A DNA stretch of 64,000 nucleotides, from the NCBI GenBank assembly GCA_029215795.1, contig JARDYH010000002.1, positions 293,229,973 to 293,293,972 on the forward strand, read 5' to 3'. The notes under the pieces are model-generated. The model saw only the letters and a program-made list of their open reading frames with translations. It was not told the DNA's origin and did not search any database. Positions 1 to 11,544 of the stretch are shown here, in pieces. The position numbers and the translations under genes were made by a program. This stretch comes from Anniella stebbinsi. Taxonomy: Eukaryota; Chordata; Lepidosauria; Squamata; Anniellidae. How positions within the stretch are numbered: the stretch's first letter is position 1; the number at the start of each line of letters is the position of its first letter.

Positions 1-239
1 ATGGAGCGCACCAGTTTATTATATATCTGCCTGCCTACCTTTTTAAACATTACCGATAGAACTATGCCTGTGGTGAAACAATTGTTTCAGATGGAGATGT
101 TGGACCATATGTCACCTGGTGATATAGGGACATAGGAAGGTGCCTTATACTGAGTTAGGTCATTGGTATACCTAGCCCAATATTATTAACACTGACTGGT
201 AGTGGCTCTCCAGGGTTTCAGGCAGGATTCCTTCCTAGC

Positions 240-800
240 TAGGGTGACCATATGTCTCGAAAGCCCCGGACGTGCCTGGAAAAAAGGGAGCAAAACTGGG
301 TCTGGGGGGAAATCCTGGAAATTTAGCTGTGGCAGAGGCTGCAAAAGGCCCGTTTTGGCACTTTCAAAAACGGGCCTTTTAAACCCCGCCCATGGCAGAT
401 CTGGACTCCTGGTGGGTTGTCAACATTGCTGCGACCCACCAGTAGTCCAGCCAGGCCACGGGAGAGCCCTGCTTAAAAGGCCCATCCCCAGAAGTGCCGA
501 AACGGGCCTTTTGCAGCCTCTCCCGCAGCCTGGCTGGTCTCCTGCTGGGCTGCCGCCATCACAACGACCCACAAGGAGCCCAGACTGCCGCTCTGGAGAA
601 CCTGGAAAAGGCCCGTTTCGGCCACTTCAGGGCTGCTTTCCAAGGGAACACCTAGGGCCTAGCTGCCTTCCAAAGGAGTGTGCCGAGGAGGGAACTGTGC
701 AGTCTTTGAGGGCTGCTCTTTGCACTGCACTGCCTGGAGTTTGAGCTCACCCAAGACTACCCAGCTGGGAAGAGGATGCTACCGGCGGGGCACAAGCAAA
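240..800. mobile_element. hAT-like element, left end; right end not found
   Basis: The left end reads TAGGGTGACCATATG, the same terminus as the hAT-like MITEs near 23 kb and 56.6 kb. The interior is GC-rich and holds inverted copies of a module with core GGCCCGTTTYGGCACTT (near 345 and 600 in one direction, near 500 in the other). No matching right terminus or target duplication is visible, so the right limit is a guess from the drop in GC content. An open frame over 202-744 is proline-, serine- and glycine-rich, matches nothing I know, and is most likely chance. Confidence 0.45.
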
Positions 801-1099
801 AGCGCTCTGCGTTTGTTTAGAGAGAGATTTCATTTGTTTGTGCGCCTATTGCAATCACAATCTCTACTTGTATGGATCACTCCCCACCGCCACTTCACCC
901 ATCCGGATGGAAAGTTGTTGATGAAAATTTTAAAATCACGCCACATGTTTTGCCAGCAGCATCCAGCAACCATAGCCAAGACCTGTGCTTTTTTCTCTTT
1001 TGCCAGGGGTAAGATACAATTTAGATATCACTTTAAAGTAAGCTTCTCTCCAAGTTACATAAGTGGAAGATATTAACTCTTCCTCACACACATTCCAAT

Positions 1100-1780
1100 A
1101 ATTACATTTTCTCAGAACTCCCTTCCTCTCCTACTGAATTTTTCTCTTTTTGGATTTATGCCCCCCCCCCCCCCAATCTTCTATCTTCTTTTGATCTTTT
1201 GCAGAAGAAGTTTCTTAAAGACCATGGGATCTTGGATTTAAAATATTATACCTTAGCTGGCAAAGTGGAATTCAAGGCAATCTAGTGCCATTCCCATGCA
1301 ATACTGTAATTTTAAAAAGCAAAGAAACCTCCTGAATCTGGCCAATGAGCATTCCTGCCATTTTTTAAAAAGTCACTCATAGAAATAATAAGGGAATGGA
1401 AACTTTCTTCCAGATACTTGGTGTGTGTGTGAGTGTGGTGGGGGAGGGAATGTGTGAAGCTGAATTCTCCCCCCCCCCTCATGCTAATAAATCTTTTGCA
1501 TTTTTTTCATCTGTATTATGCTATGATTTCAGCATAGTGGATTCTGTGTTGTGTGTGTGTGTGTTGTGGGTGGGGGTTACAAAATTGTTACAAAAATACA
1601 GAGGAGTGTGAGTGAACTCAAAGTATGCGTGCACAGAAATGTATCAAGCATGAAAAAAATATTTAAAGGCGTTGTTTTGTATAAAGCTCTTTCTTTCGTT
1701 CTTTCTTTCTTTCTTTTAAGAACAACCAAAAAAGCCTTCATGGTTACTTTCAAAACTCTTTTTTGCCAAAACATTTGGTA
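1100..1780. repeat. AT-rich spacer with simple repeats
   Basis: No gene is visible. The stretch holds a C homopolymer (1161-1174), two GT runs (about 1420-1447 and 1548-1567) and a CTTT microsatellite (about 1688-1717). The short open frames here translate the GT runs into cysteine/valine strings and are not credible genes. Confidence 0.7.
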
Positions 1781-1788
1781 CTATTATC

Positions 1789-2718
1789 TAAGGATGTGTA
1801 TTGTACCGTTCCAATGTCCGATGACGATCTGATAATGGCGTTATCGGACATCCGATTAACAATAACAATACTTTTCTAAGGAGGCCCTATCTGATTGGAT
1901 CTGAAATCCATATGTCCGATAACTATCAGATATATTGGATTTTTGGAACGCCAGTTCAGGGCCGGCCCTCCCTTCCCCCCCACTTGCGCTCCTTACCTGT
2001 GGCCTTCCCCGCTACCTCTGCTGGCCTCTGCTGTTTCCGGACTACTGAGAATTAGGCTTTGTGGCCTAGTTCTCAGTAGAGTGACGACATCATCACCCAG
2101 CGCGTCGTCACTCTACTGAGAACTAGGCTGCAAAGCCTAATTCTCAGTAATCCGAAAGCAGTGGAGGCCAGCGGAGGCAGTGGGGGATGGCAGCAGGTAA
2201 GTGGAGACCTCTCCCTAGCTCCCTCTGCCCACTCATGCTCCTTACCTGCTGCCATCCCCTGCTGCCTCCGCTGGCCTCCGCTGCTCCCAGACTACTGAGA
2301 ATTAGGCTTTGCAGCCTAGTTCTCAGTAGAGTGACGACGCGCTGGGTGATGATGTCACCCGGCACATCGTTGCTCTACTGAGAACAAGTTCACAAAGCCT
2401 AATTCTCAGTGGTCCAGGAGCAGTGGAGGCCAGCGGAGGCAGCGGGGGACAGCAGCAGATAGGAGCGTGGGGAGGGAAGGAGGGCCGGCCCAGTGTTTTC
2501 CTCATAAACTTGCATTGGGGGAAAGCTTTCTTTCCGCCAATGCAAGCCTATGGGGAAAACACCTGAAATGGTGGTCCGTAATCGGATCGGAACTTCTGAT
2601 ATTTATTGGATATCGGATCCGATCAAATCCAGGTACCCCCTGATATGATCGGATCCGATAACTTTTTATATCGGAATTTTCAAAAAGGATACGATATATT
2701 CGGCCGTGCACATCCCTA
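1789..2718. mobile_element. hAT-like non-autonomous element with 8-bp target duplication
   Basis: The left end TAAGGATGTG and right end CACATCCCTA form an inverted pair. They are flanked by identical 8-bp copies CTATTATC at 1781-1788 and 2719-2726, the size expected for hAT insertion. Subterminal DNA is packed with short repeats around CCGATA/TCGGA. The core (about 1960-2480) is GC-rich and has two copies of a hairpin module, 2033-2152 and 2287-2412, each with arms built on ACTGAGAATTAGGCTT. AGCAGGTAAG motifs face outward around the modules (2192 on plus, 2241 on minus). No transposase is encoded. Confidence 0.85.
2033..2412. repeat. Two copies of a GC-rich hairpin module
   Basis: Each module is an inverted repeat: an arm of the type TACTGAGAATTAGGCTTTG, a second inverted pair around CCTAGTTCTCAGTAGAGTGACGA, and a centre with ATCATCAC-like sequence. 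The same design recurs at 55526-56134 in an element with different ends. Confidence 0.75.
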
Positions 2719-2726
2719 CTATTATC

Positions 2727-3888
2727 ATGTACATTTGATAGAGTATGCTGAACGCTTCTTTGCACAAGCCACAGAGTTGAGATGGACATTGATGTTTATG
2801 AGGCAGCTTGCACTGCCATTCAGATTATATTTAATAATTTGTGATGCCAAGGGAAAAATGTTTTTACATTTAGGTATTTGTTGATTCCTTTTAGCTAAGT
2901 CTCCTCTTCCTTCATTTTCCATTTTATTGAGAACTTGGTAAATCATGCAGTATTGAAATGTGGATAATTTTTAAGTGTACCCTTCTGTACGGTTCTGTAT
3001 GATGTATAGACTTTTGTGTGTGTGTGTGTGTGTGTGTGTATAGCATAAAAGGTCTATGTAAGGCAATTGGGGGTAGAGGTACCAAGGGTGGTTTTAAAAA
3101 GCAACTTGTGTGTAAAACTAGAATGCTCTTTTTAAATATATTATTTGTACAACTCCATAATATAATATACAGATGCCAAAAAAAAAAAAATCCCTTTGCA
3201 AAAAATAAAGGGCAAAAAACAACCACAACCAATAATTACAACAAATTGTATCTAAAGGTGGCTTTGTATTAGCCGAAGCAGCTTCTTTTCATGTAAAGAG
3301 GGGCACCTAATTTTTGCCAATTCCTCCTAACCCTGTAGCTACCTGCAACCTGCCAAAAGCCACTTCTTAGATTAGAGGAGTCTCTGGAATAGTATAGGAG
3401 ATGTGTGGAGGACTGCAATAAGTAGGGAGGATAAGCTCAAATCAGATTCCCCACGTTGCACAAGTAAAGCACTTTCTGTTAATGCAAAGTAACTATTGGG
3501 TACAACACAATAATGATAATTAATAACAACAAATTAAAAGTGCAGAATTTAATTGTGCTCTGTTTTTAGGTGCCCAATTTCAGGCATGATAAAATTTACA
3601 TGTTTGTCTGCACATAAATTTCCCACTTTTGCAAAAATACTTGTAATATGTTTGGTTTTAAATATATACATTTGCAAATGTATGAAATTCATTAAATATC
3701 AGGATAGAAACAACTTAATCATACAACTTATTCAAATTATTTTGACCCACTTTTAATTTAGGAGCTGCATTTGTTGCATGTATTGAGAGATTAAAATTGG
3801 TTACAAATGAACACATTTAATCAAAAGTATAAACAGTTTTGCTTCATAAGTAGCAGATTTCTACAACACGCATTCTAATAGAAAATAC
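2727..3888. other. AT-rich spacer, no gene seen
   Basis: I see no coding signal. A GT microsatellite lies at 3014-3040 and an A run at 3179-3190. The rest is AT-rich DNA without a repeat I recognise. Confidence 0.6.
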
Positions 3889-4140
3889 TAGGGATGTGCA
3901 CTGACCCCCCGGATCGGATCGGAACCCGGATCGGCATAGGAACTGCCAGACCGGATCGGATTGGATCGGAGGTTGCCCGGATCGGATCGGATCCAATACC
4001 GATCCAATTCTGATCCAAAAATCGGATATCCGATTTTCGGATCGGATGCCTTTTAGTCTCTTTAAAATTGATTTTGGAGGGTGGAAAAGCCTGTATCTTT
4101 GCTATTTTTAAGACAGAAGCATGAAACTTTGTACAAGTGA
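3889..4140. mobile_element. hAT-like terminus with GGATCGGATC subterminal array
   Basis: TAGGGATGTGCACTGACCCC begins at 3889 and is followed by about 160 bp of GGATCGGATC-type repeats, then by the recurrent module (near 4100-4130) with a GAAGCATGAAAC core. The start is close to identical to the nested element at 17309. The likely target duplication GAAAATAC (3881-3888) has no partner in the window, so the opposite end is missing or displaced. Because the transposase remnant to the right lies on the minus strand, this would be the 3' end of that element. Confidence 0.7.
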
Positions 4141-6400
4141 AGATGGGATGTTGCCAATCATGTTCCCAGAATTGCAGACACAGGGGTGCAGGCGTTACTT
4201 GTAAGTAAGCCGTTGAAAGTCACTTTTTCACCAGTCATCATCTGCTCCTTTTTCAATTTACTCCTCTGCTCCTTTTTCAATTTACTCCTGTGTCTCAAGA
4301 GCACGTGAAAGGGTAAGCGTAGACCATGTCCCCAGTTGGGGAGTGTACTGAAGGGCTGCACATACCTCTACCCTCTTTTGCAGACATACGGGCACGGTTG
4401 AACTGAAATGGCAGTGTGAAAGATGGATTTGCCCATTGAATGCAGATCCCGTCCCCACTGAACTCAAACTTGGGGAGCGTACAGGTCTCAGTTGCTCTGC
4501 CCCCTTTTAACAGACACGAGGGCATGTCCCTTACTGAAATGGAACTGGCTCATGAGTAAGTAAGACCATTGCAAAGTGCTCTCTCATTAGATGCTGTCCC
4601 TACAAAGACCACACTACCATCAGGAGCACACAGAAGGGGTGTACATTCGCCCCTGTTTCACAGACACAGGTGCACGAAATGGCAGGAGTGTAATTGAACT
4701 TTGGGGACCCTGTAGAATTCTCCTTGAGGGGAACACCCAGCCTCCCTTAGCATAAGCAAGTGGAGCGGTGGGCTCTCCTCGCAGGTAGGATCTGGAAGGC
4801 AGCAGGCAGCAGCAGCAGCAGGCAGGCAGGCATTCAATGGGCAAAGTCAGGAAGAGGAACGTTGGGGACTTGGTGGAGTTCTCCTTGAGGGAGAACCCCA
4901 AGTCCCTTGGCTTGTGCAAGGAGAGTGGTGGGCTCTCCTCGCAGGTAGGATCTGGAAGGCAGCAGCAGGCAGGCAGGCATTCAACGGGTGAAGTCTCTCC
5001 TGTCCTGGGCACTGTGGCACAGAGTTCCATGGGCTGCAAAAGAAGAAGGGAAAATAAAGAATGAATATAAGAATACTTTAACAACTACCTCCCTCCCACC
5101 CAGGACTGGCCTGTAGGCGGTCCTGTGTGCCCACACACAAGTAGGCACACAGGGCTGCATGCTTGCTTACTGGGAAGTGAGCTTTCAGACAGCCACTTAC
5201 CTTAGTCGTGCGGGCAACGTGGATAGGAGGGCCACTTCCAGGTGGGCAGTCACGGTCAGACGGTCAGTTTGGATTCCCGTCTCTCCTGGGCGCTGTGGCG
5301 CAGAGTTGCATAGGCTGAAAAAGAAGAAGAGAAAATAAAGAATGAATATAAGAACACTTTAACAACTACCTCCTTCGCGCCTAGGACTGTCATGTTGCCA
5401 GTCCTGATTGCCCACGCCCAAGTAGGAACATGGGGCTGCCTGCTTACTTGGAAGTAAGCTGGCAGACAGCCCCGCTTCAGTTAGGTTGCAGGTGCCCCCC
5501 CCATTCACTGGACACTTACTTTAGTCATGTGGGCATCATTGATAAGAGGGCCACTTCCAGGTGGGCAGTCATGGGCAGACGGTCAGTTTGGATTCCCGTC
5601 TCTCCTGGGCGCTGTGGTGCAGAGTTGCATAGGCTGAAAAAGAAGCAAGAATAAACATTAATGAAATCTAAGATACTTTAAGAAGAACTAGCTCCCTCCC
5701 ACCCAGGACTGTCATGTTGGTGGTCCTGTGTGCCCACGCCCAAGTAGGTAAGCTCTCAGACAGCCCCGCTTGAGGTCGCTCTCAGGTGCCCCTACGTCGA
5801 CTGCACACTTACCTTAGTCGTGCAGCCGTCATGGATAGGAGGGCCATTTCCAGTCAGGTGGGCAGGCACAGCAGCACGGGCGCCTCCAGCCGGGCGGGAG
5901 GGCACATTGCACACGTAAGCAATAGAACCGTGGGTCCAGCCCATGAAATCTGGCTACTTCACAATGGCAGCAACTTGACAGGTGGGCAGGCAGGCAGGTA
6001 GGCAGAGGCGGGCATGGTGGCAGAGTGCCAGGCACTTGCACATTGCATAAGTAAGCAATAGAACCATGGGTCCAGCCCACGAGATCTGGCTACTTCACAA
6101 TGGCGGCAACCTGACGGGCGGGCGGGCAGGTGGGCAGGGCAGCAGAGTGCCAGGCGCTTGCACATTGCACAAGTAAACAATAGAACCATGGGTCCAGCCC
6201 ACGAGATCTGGCTACTTCACAATGGCGGCAACCTGACGGGCGGGCGGGTGGGCAGGCAGGCAGGCAGAGGCGGGCATGGCAGCAGAGTGCCAGGCGCTTA
6301 CACATTGCACAAGTAGGCAATAGAACCGTGGGTCCAGCCCACGAGATCCGGCTACTTCACAATGGCGGCAACCTGACAGACGGGCAGATTTTTTCAATCA
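4141..6400. repeat. Diverged tandem repeats between hAT end and transposase
   Basis: Several tandem families follow one another. A unit of about 160 bp centred on CTCGCAGGTAGGATCTGG occurs at 4775 and 4935. A unit of about 281-319 bp marked by GGCTGAAAAAGAAG starts near 5032, 5313 and 5632. A unit of 121-140 bp marked by ATCTGGCTACTTCAC occurs at 5948, 6084, 6205 and 6345. Copies of the middle family carry ACTTACCTTAGTCGTG, which is a splice-donor-like AAGGTAAGT on the minus strand. The open frames in this stretch are products of the repeats. Confidence 0.75.
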
Positions 6401-6993
6401 TGCCTTCAAAACGCAACACACGATGACAGCACTGCAAGGCTGCCACATAGGTCCAAAAGACACAGTCAGAAGAACAGTGTTGGATGCTTTGGCATCCACT
6501 CAGTGTAGGAGCCTGGAAGAGGAATCCTTTTGGTTCCTTCCTCAGAGTCAGAGGTGCATGCGTTACTTGGAAATAAGCTTTCTTATCCAAAGTTCTCATG
6601 AGCCTATAAGGTGGTCTTTTTTCAAGAAACGCACATGGAAGTGTGGGACCTTACAAATGGCCTAGAGGGAGTAATCTGAGGCCAATTTCAGAGGTGCACG
6701 TGCAAGCACATTCGTTCAAGTCAAACAACATACAATGTGTGAAATGCTTGTGCATCCCCTCAATATAAGATGCTAGGAGAAGAAACTAGATCCCTTAGGG
6801 ATCCTTCCTTCAGAGTTGAGTTATTGAGCTGTGAGCAGCACAGCCAGTAAATTATATAACCAATAATAGTAAAAATAAAAATAACAACAATTAATAATTT
6901 AAAAATCAAGGGCCTGCCAGAGTTGACTTCGGTTAAAAAGCCTGCCAAAAGAAGGTGTGGAATGGATGGGGGGGTGCCTGCCAGTCACTCCCC

Positions 6994-8660
6994 CTAGGGC
7001 AGCAGGGGCAGGTTTACCTTTAGGAAGACCAGCTGCTCCACCAACTCAGCATCCAAGCGAGAGCGGTGGGGTGTAACCACATCACCTGCCATGGAAAACA
7101 CCTGCTTGCTTGGAATGCTGCATGGTGGGCAGCTGATTCTATCCATGGCCACCCATGCCAGATCAGGCCACATCTGGCTGCGGGATGACCAGTAGGCCAG
7201 GGGTTCTATGGAGCCGTCCTCCATCTGCTCCACCAGGTAATGCTGCACTGCTGCTGCAGCGTCATCCTGGCGGCTGGGTTGGGTGCCTCTCTGCCCAACC
7301 GCTGCCTGCAAGGCCTTCGCCCAAAACCTCTGGCCTGTGCCCCTGCTGGGAGTGCTGCTGCTGCTCCGTGGACTCATGCCCTGTGCGAGGGTGGGCTCTG
7401 CTTCTGCCGGCCCAATCCTGGCTTCCCGGGCCACCCAAACTTTCGCCACAAGCATTTCCACCCACCCCGTCTGGGAATTCTGCCCACACAGCCCATCCTT
7501 GATGCACAGGTCGCACATGGTGGCCAACATGTACTGCCTCTCAGTGTAGAGAGGCTGGACCTGGTGGGCTAGGCCTTCCCTCAGCCTTGTCACCACTTCC
7601 CAAACCTCTGGCAGGAAGTGCCTGCCAGTGACGGGATCTCCGGCCTCCAGAAACCCTCCCATCTGTGTCTGGAGATGCCTGGCCACAGGGATCACCTGGC
7701 TGAGGAGGGCAGTGCTGCTGCTCAGGGTCTCGGTGGTCTCAAGGAACGGCTTGAGGACCACCAGAAGCTGGGACATGGCCTCCCACTGCTGCCTGGACAG
7801 TGGGGCCTGGATGCCGATGTCCCCGACCCTGAACATCTCGTGGACGACACGCTGTTGTTCCACCATACGCTCGAGCATGTGGTAGGTGGAGTTCCAACGT
7901 GTTGCCACATCCTGCACGAGATGGTGCTGCAGAAGTCCCAGCTCCTGCTGCTTCTCCCGCAGCAACCGACTGCCCTTCACACTATGGTGGAAGTGCCCAG
8001 GCACCTTCCTGCAGCTCTCCAAGAGATTACAGATTGTGGGAGGAAGAGGGGCCTTACTGCCTCCAAGGCCATCCTTCACTACGAGGTTGAAGATGTGCGC
8101 GATGCAGCAGATGCCCTCAAATCCGCCATCGCACACCGCCTTCACCATGTTCACTCCCCTATCCGTGACCATGTACCATGGGGTGTGCTCGTGCCCAGCC
8201 AGCCACCCTGACACCATGCGGTTCATGGCCTCCGTAATCTCCTCCACTATATGGGACTGGTCCATGACTGCGGTATGAAGGAGGGCCCAGCAGCAGCCCT
8301 CCTTCCCAATCCTGGAAATCCTGGGTGCTTCCTACCCTGAGGCTCCCCACCAGTGAGCCGTCAGGGACAGGTAAGCGTGCACTCCTCCCTCGCTGGACCA
8401 GATGTCCGAAGTGAAGTGCACCTTCTGTGCCTGTGCCTGGCACAGACGACCCATAACTAACTCCCTGCCCGGTACAGGGAGGGCACCACCCACCTGCTCA
8501 GGATGGTGCGACACAGCAGCTTGTAGTATGGAACCACAAGAGCCAAAAGCTTGACACATAACGTAAGTTGTTTAGCAGAACTACATCCCATGCTTGACCA
8601 TCTTCCTGAAGGTAAAAACAGGAATGCTAGAGATGCCAGAGAAGAAATAAAATAATGAAG
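6994..8660 (-). pseudogene. hAT-family transposase, frameshifted
   Basis: This is a DNA transposase of the hAT superfamily (RNase H-like fold), an enzyme that cuts and reinserts its own element. The main open frame, 8265-6994, has 423 codons. It shows TDRG at residues 34-37 (first catalytic Asp region), CIAH at 54-57, RWNSTYHML at 123-131, and a C-terminal hATC dimerisation segment with VFSMAG near 389 and LVFLKVNL near 412. The upstream part lies in other frames: 8559-8332 has VHFTSDIWSS and YLSLTAHWWG, and about 8600-8457 has a CRTILSRWVVPSLYRA-like stretch. At least two frameshifts (near 8300 and 8470) therefore break it. The N-terminal BED zinc finger is not visible, so it is truncated as well. 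Its own termini are uncertain; the end at 3889 is the best candidate. It is very unlikely to make active enzyme. Confidence 0.85.
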
Positions 8661-8689
8661 CCCACTCACTGATGGTCAAGTGCTTGGTG

Positions 8690-10361
8690 GCATATCATTT
8701 TCTATGTATGGTGCAAATGCTGTATTAAATCTACTACTAGTGTTGTCACAAAGACAGAATTGAAGCAATTGGTCAGTGTTATGCAGAAAGAGATGCTTGA
8801 GGAAGAGAAAGAAAGAGAGATTGAACTATTGATGGCAATGCAAGTTTAATGTGGTTGGTGGGCCTAGAAGGCCCAAAGGGGGAGCTGAGAAAACGAGGTC
8901 AGAAGCCATACTATACCTGCTCTGTATGTAGTCCTCTGTATGTAGTTTGGTTCTTGCAGGGGAACTGCATGATGGGACTGTAATAATGTATGTGCCTGAA
9001 TGTGCTGTAATGCTAAAATTGTTACATCAGCAAGGAAATGCTTAATTGGAATTTCTAACTGTCAACACCCATTGATATAGTAGCAGACAAATAAGCTAGC
9101 TTGATAAAGAAACCTGACCATCCAGGTCAATCTGACATTGCCAGAAGAGATATGGGCCATCTGTTAGTAAGGTATAATGAAGATGTTTTCTGTGATTTGT
9201 CTTTGTTTTGCTTTAGAACTTTGTTAACTGCTAATTGGTTAATATACCTGCCAGTTAAGAAGTTCTTTGTCTGTAGGACTTTTTCCATACAGCTGTATTT
9301 CGCTCAAAAAAACAGAGTTGCCTTACAACCAAAGTTGATTTTTATCTATGACAGTAGGTATCTAGCCTTTTTAGACCCTTTACAATACATCTGTGGTTTG
9401 TTTTTTTTACATTCTGCAACATATATTGAATTGATGCAAAGCAGCACATTGCAAACTTATCCAGTTTACATTTGCCAAGGACTTTAAGGTACTGAATAGA
9501 GCCCACTTCAGTCATATCTGAATCTCATTTGATGGATAATTGTGTTGTTCACAGGCCCACTGATGAGTTAAATGTTTTGAAGTGCAGAACAAATTTTAAG
9601 AAATCAGGTCACTACCGTAGATGTTCAAACGGAAATTTGAGAGTGTAATCAGAAAAAGCACATACTCAAGTTCTTCAATCCGTATGAAATGTGGAAAAGG
9701 GGGTTATACAATGTGTAAGTTATTGCCAAAGAGTACTGTTCTGCCGTCATTTTATGTGTCCTTTGACAAAAAACTTTGGCTTAAAGGGCTATATCTTGGT
9801 CTAGGAAAGTATGCTAGCAAGGATCTAGTTAAGTAGGACCCAGTTCACTTGAAATTCCCACCAAAACCTTTTACTAAAATGGACGAGGGAGTGTTCACAC
9901 ACTCGGTACACTAGAGTAGGACTTTTGAAATCATTAATGCTCAATCTTCTTTCATCCCTAATCTAATCAAAGTAATGTGGTACCACTATCAATTGGCCAT
10001 GGAGAGCTTTGAGATTTTGAGTGTTTTTTACAAGATGTACTTCAATATCCACTTGAAGCCTAGATCTCTCTCTCTCTCTCTCCAGGAAAAAAGACAATCA
10101 TCTCTTTTTGTGCACCTGGAAATTGCCCTTCCAGTTCCACCTTGTTCTTCTGTGAGTCTCTGTAATTAAAGGCTATAACTAGATTCAGAAACCTTGAGCT
10201 CACTGAGTCTTCAGCATTTCCTTGGTCTTTCAAGCGTGTCTGTTGTGCCAGCAAACACACAGCTTAAGTTTTAGGAACTTCTGGACACATGTCTGTTCTT
10301 CTACCTCCCAACTCCTGAAATCCAGGTGGTTCCAAAAAAAGGGTATTGCTATGAGAAACTA
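8690..10361. other. Spacer, no gene recognised
   Basis: I find no repeat family I can name. A short reading near 8730-8851 is lysine- and glutamate-rich (TELKQLVSVMQKEMLEEE) and ends in a stop. It could be the tail of a processed pseudogene but I do not recognise it. A TC microsatellite lies at 10063-10081. Confidence 0.5.
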
Positions 10362-10494
10362 GGGCCAGAGCTACACCAAGCAGGATATAACACTTTGAAA
10401 TGGTTTGAAAACTGTATATGGAGTGTGTCATGGGCCCCAACAGTTGTCAATATTGTTATAAACCATTTTAAAGCAGTAGTGTAGATCCTGCCAT
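10362..10494. mobile_element. Short palindromic MITE (GCTACACCAAGCAGGAT family)
   Basis: The left end GGGCCAGAGCTACACC and right end GTAGATCCTGCC are inverted relatives, and ATAACACTTTGAAA has an imperfect inverted partner inside. A second copy lies at 52386-52518, which confirms a dispersed family. Target duplications are not clear. Confidence 0.65.
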
Positions 10495-11108
10495 AGTCTG
10501 TAAGCCAGCTTTGAGAGCTCTTTTATTTGCATTCCTACTCTCACCTGCTAAAGCCTTCCCATAGCCAAGTAAAGTCTCTTTTATATCTTCCTTCTGGATT
10601 CACTCTGTCACTAAAGCCTTTATCACACCTACCCATTTTGCTTATGCGGGTTCCCCCTCCATTTCCTATGTGAATATAGCCTTTTGTTCATACATGGTCA
10701 GTTTTGCTCTGATACCTCAGCTAAGCCTGCGGAGGAGGGGAGAAAACAGACAATCCCTGTTCGGGGATATTTCGAAAGAGGAAGGAAAAATGGAGCACTG
10801 AGGGCATGAGAGCAAAGCGAGGGGGAGAGCAAAGCGAGGGGGACGACGTCATATGAAAGAATGGGATCAAAGTCGTGGCAGGTGTGGATCAAACCACCAG
10901 TGTGTTAAAGCTCTAAGTGTTCTGTCCCCTTCCACCTGTGTTTGGATGGAGCACAAGGCAGAAAGGCATAGCGCTCTCTTGCTGTCCCTTGTCAGATGGC
11001 CTATTCTCACTGCTATTTCCCCACTTCTTTCTCCCTTCCACAAACTGAAGCAATCACTGTGCAATCTTCCTGGCTGGCAATTACATAATGAGCCAGTTTG
11101 CATGTCAA

Positions 11109-11455
11109 AATAAGCCACAGTGGGTGGGTTGTTCACTCGCTAACCTATGTTACTCCTGACATATGTTCAGGCACTTGCCATGGTTTGTTTTCCCCTTAGT
11201 CCTCCTGCCTACCCCCAGCATGCATCCAGGGAGCTGTCACAGTTGTGCTACATCAGCAGCCTTTTTATTATTGATATGCTTTTTGTGTTGGGCATGTTTT
11301 GCTTTAGCTGGCTCTTGAGGGAAACTTTTCTGTCACCTCCCTCCCTCTGTAGCCCTTCTGAACAAACCATACCAAAACCACCCTGCCAAGTTTGGCAACA
11401 CAACAAGGCACTCTGAAACAAACATGGCTCACAACCCACCGTGGCTTATCGTGTT
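11109..11455. repeat. Possible inverted-repeat DNA element
   Basis: AATAAGCCACAGTGGGTGGG at the left is matched by the reverse complement of AACCCACCGTGGCTTATC at about 11433. The pair is about 330 bp apart, which suggests a MITE. I see no clear target duplication. Confidence 0.4.
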
Positions 11456-11544
11456 GTGCAAACACAGTCTTTGAGCTGGTTCACATGCAATGAGAAGCAC
11501 CATGGATTCGTTTCCCCATGTAGATTCTTATTGCAATTGCAGCT

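Noticed and set aside
202..744. 180-codon open frame at the left end
   Set aside because: It starts outside and runs into a hAT-like element, and follows repeated GGCCCGTTT modules. No recognisable domain.
7155..8278. Plus-strand open frames of 85-197 codons
   Set aside because: They are antisense shadows of the minus-strand hAT transposase.
8730..8851. Lys/Glu-rich tail reading as a host exon or retrogene
   Set aside because: Only about 40 codons, no start, and no family that I recognise; kept as a note only.
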